This document shows, piece after piece, positions 4,509 to 8,636 of a DNA stretch of 8,636 nt; within the stretch, counting starts at the first letter, position 1; each line of letters begins with the position of its first letter. Under the pieces are notes generated by a model. The model saw nothing but the letters and a program-made list of their open reading frames with translations, did no database searches and was not told the origin of the DNA. Location of the stretch: the NCBI GenBank assembly GCA_023436385.1, contig JAEZJH010000376.1, forward strand, positions 1 through 8,636, given 5' to 3'. A program made the translations under genes and the position numbers. This DNA is from Pseudomonadota bacterium. GTDB taxonomy: Bacteria > Myxococcota > Myxococcia > Myxococcales > Vulgatibacteraceae.

Positions 4509-6986
4509 ATGTACCGGCTTCCCCCGTCCGTCGGCCTGTTCGCCTCGGTCGTCCTCTCGGTGGCCTGCTCGACCAGCCCCACCGCCGGCATCGGCGACTG
4601 TATCCCCGGCGTGGTGCTCGCCTGCGAGTGCAGCGCCGGGGAAGAGGGGACGCGGACCTGCCGGCCCAACCGGACCCCCGACAAATGTGTCTGCTCCGGC
4701 GAGGAGCCGGTCGAGGGGGCGGAACCGGATCCCACCGGGGCCTCCGACTACTGGCTCGATTTCGGGGTGGTGCCGGTGGGTGACCGGGCCGTCCGGTCGA
4801 TCCCGCTCCGGAACACGGGGGATGTGGAGCTGGTGTTTCGGATCGAGGCGATCGGGTCGCCGTTCCAGCTGGAGACGGCGAGCCCGGTGGTGGTGGCGCC
4901 GGGCCAGCAGGCCGAGCTGCGCTGGTCGTACGCGCCGACCGCGGAGGGGACCTCGTCGAAGGTGATCACCGTCAACGCCAACGGGTCCTTGCTCCTGGTG
5001 CGCCTCGCCGGCCAGGGCTTCGCGCCGCGGATCGAGTGCGAGACCGACCGCATCGACTTCGGGGCGTTGTTCATGGGCCGGGAGGAGCGGCGGGAGCTTC
5101 GCTGCTACAACCTCTCGACGCAGACGCTGGCGCCGGTGGTCGGGCCGCTCGGCGGGGACGATCCCGAGATGTTCCGCCTCGATTCGCCGGCGCCCGGCCC
5201 GGTGCCGCGGGACGGGGCCTTCACCGTGGCCTTGCGGGCGGTCCCCGGGGGAGACGATAGCTTCCGCGCCGTCCTGCCGATCTCCTCGCCCGGCGGCCGG
5301 GAACTCCGGCGGGTGCTCCTCGAGGTGAAGGGGATGTCCTCCGGGATCGTCTGCGGGCCCACGTCGATCGACTTCGGCTCCGTCGATCCCGGCGCCACCG
5401 GGCATCGGGATCTGGTGTGCCGGAATCCAAGTAACCGCCCGGCCCAGATCACCGGTCTGGCCCTCGACCCCTCGTCGGACCAGCGGTTCTCGTGGAGTCC
5501 CAACTCGTTTCCGATCGAGATCCCCGCGCGCTCCGGCGGCGAGGACGGGGTGGTGACCATCGACGTCGCGTTCGCGCCACGGACCGGCGACGCGGGGCGA
5601 CGGCTCAACGCCATACTGGTGGCCACCTTGGACGACGCCTCGACACCGCGGGTCGACTTCACGCTGTCCGGCCTCACCGGCGGCCCGGAGCTGTCCTGCG
5701 ACCAGTACCTCGTGGACTTCGGGTGGTGGTCCCCGGGGCTGTCGACGACCCGCACCATCACCTGCACCAACGTCGGCAGAGATTTCCCGGGCGACGGCGA
5801 TCGGCTGAAGGTCTGGGGGTTCGAGGTCGATCCCGGCCCCCACTTCACCGCGACCGTTCCCGGCGGGATCAAGGCCGAAGGCTACGAGGCGGGAGAGTCG
5901 TTCACCATCGAGGTGACCTACCACCCGGCCGTCACCGGGCTTCATGAAAGCCTGCTGAAGATCGCCTCGAACGCCACCAACTTCTCGCCGCCCGAGGGGC
6001 TGCGAATCGGGCTCCAGGGCGAGGCGCTCGACCTACCGCCGTGCAGCTTCGAGCTGACCCCGGACTCGCTCCAGTTCGGAAATGTCGAGCCGGGCGCGAG
6101 CCGGACCCTCGAGTTCGCCATCCGCAACCGCCGGGCCGAGAGCAGCTGCCTCGTTCACCATCTCCGCCTCGCCCCGACCTGCGACGCGTCGTTTTCGCTG
6201 CCCGCCGGCGAGCTCGACCGGCACGAAGTTCCCGCGGCCGGGGAGCTGCGCATCCCGGTCCAGTTCGCGCCGGTCCAACACGGCACCGCGCCGATTACCT
6301 GCGACGTGCTGTTCGAGGTCTCCGACCCCGACGCTCCGCACCAGGCGATCCAGGCCACCGGGCTCTCCGTCGCCTCGTGTCTGGCGATCGAGCCGGCCCT
6401 GGTCGACTTCGGCGGGTGGATTCCGGGCTGCGCGCCGGTGCGCCGCGACCTCCGCATCCGCAACGACTGCGACACGCCCGTCCGGATCGGCGGGGTCGAG
6501 GTGCAGAGCCTGGGCGGCGAGTTCTTCGGGGTGTCGTATCCGGGCGAGGGAGAGGAGGTGCCGGCCTTCGACGAGATCCCCCTGGTGACGGTGCAGTACG
6601 CGCCCTCCGACGCCTCCCCGGACCCCGCCCACGGGACCGTCTTCGTCTATCCCGTGGGTACGTCCGAGCCGATCGGCGGCGCCCTCCTGGGCCGGGGACC
6701 GATGTTGGACCGCGGGCGCGTCGAGACCTTCATCCGGTCGGCGGAGACCTGTTTCCCGCTCGCCGATCGGCCGGAGGATGCCAACGGCAACGGCACGATC
6801 TCCGCCGCGGAGGGAGAGCTGGAGGTCCGGCTGGACGGCCTGATCACGCCGCCGGTGAACGACCAGGGGCAGGCGGTCTGGGGCTACCGGTCCGACACCA
6901 ACGCCGTCTGCTTCGAGCCGCTGTTCGTGCCGGAGAAGGGAGCCGAGGTGCAGCTCCGGTATCGCGCCTCCTGCCTCTCGCATTAA
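4509..6986 (+). CDS. Six-ASH-repeat lipoprotein lacking the vWA domain
   Basis: This is a complete 825-residue paralogue. The ATG at 4509 is chosen because it gives a signal peptide (MYRLPPSVGLF...) with lipobox SVAC, Cys20, and has GGAG at 4498-4501; the ATG at 4455 would add 18 non-signal residues. The six-Cys module has cysteines at 31, 39, 41, 51, 60 and 62, exactly the positions of the upstream paralogue. Six ASH-type repeats begin near residues 82, 175, 281, 396, 512 and 624 (signatures LDFGVV, IDFGAL, IDFGSV, VDFGWW, LQFGNV, VDFGGW). After the sixth repeat the protein jumps from RVETF (741) to ETCFPL (746-751), so about 231-238 residues of vWA present in the neighbours are missing. The C-terminal beta module is intact to residue 825 and holds an EF-hand-like loop at 757-768 (D, N, N, G, I, S, E in consensus positions). 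Probably a lipid-anchored extracytoplasmic scaffold. The gene ends on a TAA shared with the convergent gene. Confidence 0.92.
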   Translation: MYRLPPSVGLFASVVLSVACSTSPTAGIGDCIPGVVLACECSAGEEGTRTCRPNRTPDKCVCSGEEPVEGAEPDPTGASDYWLDFGVVPVGDRAVRSIPLRNTGDVELVFRIEAIGSPFQLETASPVVVAPGQQAELRWSYAPTAEGTSSKVITVNANGSLLLVRLAGQGFAPRIECETDRIDFGALFMGREERRELRCYNLSTQTLAPVVGPLGGDDPEMFRLDSPAPGPVPRDGAFTVALRAVPGGDDSFRAVLPISSPGGRELRRVLLEVKGMSSGIVCGPTSIDFGSVDPGATGHRDLVCRNPSNRPAQITGLALDPSSDQRFSWSPNSFPIEIPARSGGEDGVVTIDVAFAPRTGDAGRRLNAILVATLDDASTPRVDFTLSGLTGGPELSCDQYLVDFGWWSPGLSTTRTITCTNVGRDFPGDGDRLKVWGFEVDPGPHFTATVPGGIKAEGYEAGESFTIEVTYHPAVTGLHESLLKIASNATNFSPPEGLRIGLQGEALDLPPCSFELTPDSLQFGNVEPGASRTLEFAIRNRRAESSCLVHHLRLAPTCDASFSLPAGELDRHEVPAAGELRIPVQFAPVQHGTAPITCDVLFEVSDPDAPHQAIQATGLSVASCLAIEPALVDFGGWIPGCAPVRRDLRIRNDCDTPVRIGGVEVQSLGGEFFGVSYPGEGEEVPAFDEIPLVTVQYAPSDASPDPAHGTVFVYPVGTSEPIGGALLGRGPMLDRGRVETFIRSAETCFPLADRPEDANGNGTISAAEGELEVRLDGLITPPVNDQGQAVWGYRSDTNAVCFEPLFVPEKGAEVQLRYRASCLSH
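6723..6750 (+). other. vWA-loss junction with short direct repeats
   Basis: This is the point where the third lipoprotein lacks the vWA domain. GAGACCT occurs at 6723-6729 and again at 6744-6750, 21 bases (7 codons) apart. Only six codons separate Phe741 from Cys748 here, whereas 237 and 244 codons separate the matching residues in the second and first genes. The reading frame is preserved exactly. The repeats might mark a recombination event or be chance. Confidence 0.5.
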
Positions 6987-7870
6987 CCCGGCGGCTCGAG
7001 CCCGACCGATCGCCAGGCCCGCTCGCGGAAGGCGGCGGAGAGCCGGCGCACGGTCGGGCCGACTACCCCGGCGCCGAGGACGCGCTCGTCCCCGTCGATC
7101 CCCACCCGGACCACGGGGACCAGCTCCCGCACCGAGCCGGTGACCATCGCCTCGTCGGCGGAGAGGACGTCGTCGGGGACCAGGGGCGTCTCCCGCACCT
7201 CGATCCCGAGCCCCCGCGCCACCTCGAGCACCACGGTCCGGGTGATGCCCTCGAGGATCCCCGCCTCCACCGGCGGGGTCTTCAGGACCCCGTCCTGGAC
7301 CACGAAGAGGTTCGACTGGGTGCCCTCGGTGACCCGGCCCTCCCGGTCGATCATCAATGCCTCGTAGGCGCCGTGTTCGCGGGCGGTCTTCAGCGCCAGG
7401 AGGTTCGCCAGGTAGTTGCCGGTCTTGGCCCGGGGGTCGATCGCCTGGCCGCGGCGGACGCCGACCAGCTGGGCCTTCACGCCGTCGCGGTAGGCCGAAG
7501 CCGGCGGCGGGTGGAGCTCCGTGACCACCAGGATCACCAGCGGCCGGACCGCGAGCGCCGGGTCGAGGCCCAGCTCTCCGGCACCGCGGGTGACGATCAC
7601 CCGGACCTGGCTCTCCGGGTTGCCGGAGGCGGCCAGGGTCCGGGCCAGCTCGGCGGCGAGGCGCTCCCGGGACCAGGGGAGGGGGAGGGCGATCCGTGCG
7701 GCCGAGCCCTCGAGGCGATCGAGGTGGCGGGGCAGCTCGAAGGGCCTGCCGCCGTAGGTGCGGATCACCTCGTACACCGAGTCGCCGTAGAGGAAGCCCC
7801 GATCGAAAATCGAGACATGGGCGTGCTCCGGGGGGACGAGGACGCCGTCGAGGTTCACCAGGGTGGCCAT
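6983..7870 (-). CDS. Class IV PLP-dependent aminotransferase (branched-chain / D-amino acid transaminase family)
   Basis: This 295-residue protein has the usual length for the fold-type IV family (branched-chain aminotransferase IlvE, D-amino acid aminotransferase, 4-amino-4-deoxychorismate lyase PabC). Visible landmarks: an N-terminal strand VNLDG then VSIFDRGFLYGDSVYE (19-34), RHLDRL (48-53) with the phosphate-binding region Arg, the PLP lysine in AKTGNYL (Lys149), the conserved Glu in TEGTQSNLF (Glu182), GILEGITR (204-211) and VTGSVRELVPV (243-253). It transfers an amino group between an amino acid and a 2-oxo acid in the cytosol. The EGTQSN signature is closer to D-amino acid transaminase/PabC-type members than to the EGxGEN of enteric IlvE, so the substrate is not assigned. 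The start at 7870 fits the family N-terminus; an in-frame ATG at 7963 would add 31 unrelated residues. No Shine-Dalgarno is evident, and a promoter placed for a leaderless message lies just upstream. It converges on the lipoprotein genes and diverges from the J-domain gene. Confidence 0.93.
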   Translation of the reverse strand: MATLVNLDGVLVPPEHAHVSIFDRGFLYGDSVYEVIRTYGGRPFELPRHLDRLEGSAARIALPLPWSRERLAAELARTLAASGNPESQVRVIVTRGAGELGLDPALAVRPLVILVVTELHPPPASAYRDGVKAQLVGVRRGQAIDPRAKTGNYLANLLALKTAREHGAYEALMIDREGRVTEGTQSNLFVVQDGVLKTPPVEAGILEGITRTVVLEVARGLGIEVRETPLVPDDVLSADEAMVTGSVRELVPVVRVGIDGDERVLGAGVVGPTVRRLSAAFRERAWRSVGLEPPG

Positions 7871-7876
7871 GGCCCG

Positions 7877-7905
7877 ACCGTAGGCCCGAACCCCGCGCCG
7901 GACAA
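7877..7905 (-). promoter_or_regulatory. Possible leaderless promoter of the aminotransferase gene
   Basis: On the minus strand TTGTCC (7905-7900) and TACGGT (7882-7877) are separated by exactly 17 bases, matching 4/6 and the TAnnnT core of sigma-70-type -35 and -10 boxes. Only six bases separate the -10 from the ATG at 7870, so transcription would begin at or next to the start codon. This agrees with the absence of a Shine-Dalgarno. In GC-rich DNA such a match can arise by chance. Confidence 0.35.
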
Positions 7906-7955
7906 CGGGCGACGCCGCGGTGGGTCGGTCCGTCGGGTATCCGGCGCCGCCGGAG

Positions 7956-7964
7956 TTATCCACA
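7956..7964 (+). promoter_or_regulatory. Perfect DnaA-box sequence TTATCCACA in the divergent gap
   Basis: TTATCCACA is identical to the high-affinity DnaA box consensus (TTATnCACA). It lies in the 190-base gap between the divergent aminotransferase and J-domain genes. Six of nine bases are A or T, so a chance match is unlikely in this GC-rich window. I saw no second perfect box, no AT-rich unwinding region and no dnaA/dnaN/gyrB genes, so it is not an origin. It could be a DnaA regulatory or titration site. Confidence 0.4.
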
Positions 7965-8050
7965 GCCCCGACTTGCCGGTTTTTCGGAGCGTTTCCGACC
8001 CCGTGCTACCCCGGAACCGTGGCGGTGGCGCCCGGAAGCAGGGCGCGGGC

Positions 8051-8056
8051 GGAGGT
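8051..8056 (+). promoter_or_regulatory. Ribosome binding site of the J-domain gene
   Basis: GGAGGT ends 4 bases before the ATG at 8061. It supports that start over the in-frame ATG at 7920, whose extra 47 residues look like translated intergenic sequence and include the DnaA box. A GTGCTACCCC string at 8003-8012 might be an extended -10 for this gene, but no matching -35 is clear. Confidence 0.65.
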
Positions 8057-8060
8057 CGGG

Positions 8061-8555
8061 ATGGAGGTCGAGTGCACGCACTGCGGGACGGTGATGTCCC
8101 GGAGCCGGGGGGCGGGCAGCAACGTCTACTTCTCGTGCCCGCGTTGCGCCCGGACGATCGCCTCCGTGTATGAAGAGGCGATCCGCCGCGGGGCCGGCGT
8201 CCGCCCGGTCTCGCCGCCCCCGCCGCCGCGGCCGCGGACCGCGGCGGACGAGCGCTTCGACGAGGCCAAGGCGAGGCTCGACGCCTGGATGAAGCGGCTC
8301 GAGGAGGCGGACCCCTACCACGTGCTGGGGGTGCGCCCCGGAGCGCCGCTCGAGCGAGTCCGGGCCCGCTACCACGAGCTGGCCCTCCGCCATCACCCGG
8401 ACCGCGGCGGGGATCCCCGGGAGATGCGGCGGATCGCCCGGGCCTACGAGTCGATCCGCGACCGGCTGGCGCCCCGGACGGCGCCGGCCGCCCGGTCCCT
8501 GGCCCGGCCGGAGGGCGCCACGGTGGTCGCCGCCGCCGCCCGCTCCCGGCGCTGA
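8061..8555 (+). CDS. Small zinc-ribbon J-domain (DnaJ-like) protein
   Basis: This 164-residue protein starts with a zinc-ribbon-like pair of CxxC knuckles (Cys5/Cys8 and Cys26/Cys29, spaced by 17 residues), then a helical stretch, a proline-rich linker (52-58), a charged helix (about 62-82) and a J-domain (about 83-136) that begins DPYHVLGV. The HPD motif (112-114), which stimulates Hsp70/DnaK ATPase, is intact, as are the following DRGGD loop and the RIARAYESIRDRL helix. The C-terminal ~27 residues are Ala/Arg-rich and probably disordered. It lacks the Gly/Phe region, the central four-motif zinc domain and the substrate-binding domains of true DnaJ, so it is a type III J-protein that likely recruits DnaK to a specific client. 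Client unknown. Start chosen from the GGAGGT site. It is divergent from the aminotransferase; no operon partner is visible within the window. Confidence 0.88.
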   Translation: MEVECTHCGTVMSRSRGAGSNVYFSCPRCARTIASVYEEAIRRGAGVRPVSPPPPPRPRTAADERFDEAKARLDAWMKRLEEADPYHVLGVRPGAPLERVRARYHELALRHHPDRGGDPREMRRIARAYESIRDRLAPRTAPAARSLARPEGATVVAAAARSRR

Positions 8556-8610
8556 ATCCGCGGAAATTCGGCCCGTTCACCGAAAAGACCGGTCGTCGGC
8601 GCCGCGCACG

Positions 8611-8636
8611 TTGACGGCGGGGGGGCAGGCCTTTAG
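8611..8636 (+). promoter_or_regulatory. Promoter fragment at the window edge
   Basis: TTGACG (8611-8616) is a 5/6 match to the -35 consensus. A 17-base GC-rich spacer follows, and the last three bases TAG begin where a -10 hexamer (TAGnnT-like) would start. The window ends there, so the -10 cannot be confirmed. It would drive a plus-strand gene beyond the window. The stretch 8556-8610 shows no gene and no clear terminator. Confidence 0.35.

Noticed and set aside
4413..5945. Long minus-strand open frame (510 codons) opposite the third lipoprotein gene
   Set aside because: Same low-complexity Arg/Gly/Pro composition; the plus-strand gene has clear homology to its neighbour.
7871..7963. 31-codon N-terminal extension of the aminotransferase
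   Set aside because: Family members begin close to the ATG at 7870; the extension has no homology-like features and crosses the DnaA-box region.
7956..7964. Replication origin
   Set aside because: Only one perfect DnaA box was found, with no cluster, AT-rich region or origin-linked genes.
7920..8060. 47-codon N-terminal extension of the J-domain protein
   Set aside because: GGAGGT at 8051-8056 supports the start at 8061, and the zinc ribbon begins right after it.
6041..8173. 710-codon plus-strand open frame crossing the lipoprotein end and the aminotransferase
   Set aside because: It overlaps three well-supported genes in other frames and has no recognisable domain; long stop-free shadows are common at this GC content.
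1..8636. CRISPR array, tRNA/rRNA genes, insertion sequences
   Set aside because: No regularly spaced repeats, no tRNA-like folds or rRNA motifs, and no transposase-like protein were seen on either strand.

Overview
The window is GC-rich DNA (about 70% G+C by eye) whose coding strands use mostly G or C at third codon positions. The protein types suggest a deltaproteobacterial or Myxococcota chromosome: large lipoproteins built from ASH-type (choice-of-anchor D) beta-sandwich repeats, a six-cysteine module after the lipobox, and a cysteine-rich von Willebrand A (vWA) domain. The lineage is inferred from style of content, not from a marker gene.

Bases 1-6986 hold three tandem paralogous genes on the plus strand. 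The first is cut by the window edge; only its C-terminal part is visible (end of an ASH repeat, vWA domain, C-terminal beta module). The second (1319-4423) is a complete 1034-residue lipoprotein: signal peptide, six-Cys module, six ASH-like repeats, vWA domain, C-terminal module. The third (4509-6986, 825 residues) has the same plan but lacks the vWA domain. The metal site of the vWA domain is nearly canonical in gene 1, destroyed in gene 2, and the whole domain is absent in gene 3. All are predicted to act outside the cytoplasm as lipid-anchored surface or periplasmic proteins, probably in adhesion or protein-protein contact. That role is inferred from the domains.

The two intergenic gaps (122 and 85 bases) share a diverged upstream block (GGTGATC...CACATGT) and carry several inverted repeats. 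One of these could pair with the ribosome binding site of gene 2. No intrinsic terminator with a T-run is seen, so the three genes may be co-transcribed, with the operon promoter outside the window.

Bases 6983-8555 are housekeeping-like and unrelated in function. A minus-strand class IV PLP-dependent aminotransferase (6983-7870) runs convergently into the third lipoprotein gene, and the two stop codons share the palindrome TTAA. It is divergent from a small zinc-ribbon plus J-domain protein (8061-8555). The 190-base divergent gap contains a perfect DnaA-box sequence and a possible leaderless promoter for the aminotransferase. The last 26 bases look like the start of a promoter for a gene beyond the window.

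The most interesting item is the lipoprotein triplet, which looks like a tandem family caught at three stages of losing a vWA domain while keeping its scaffold.
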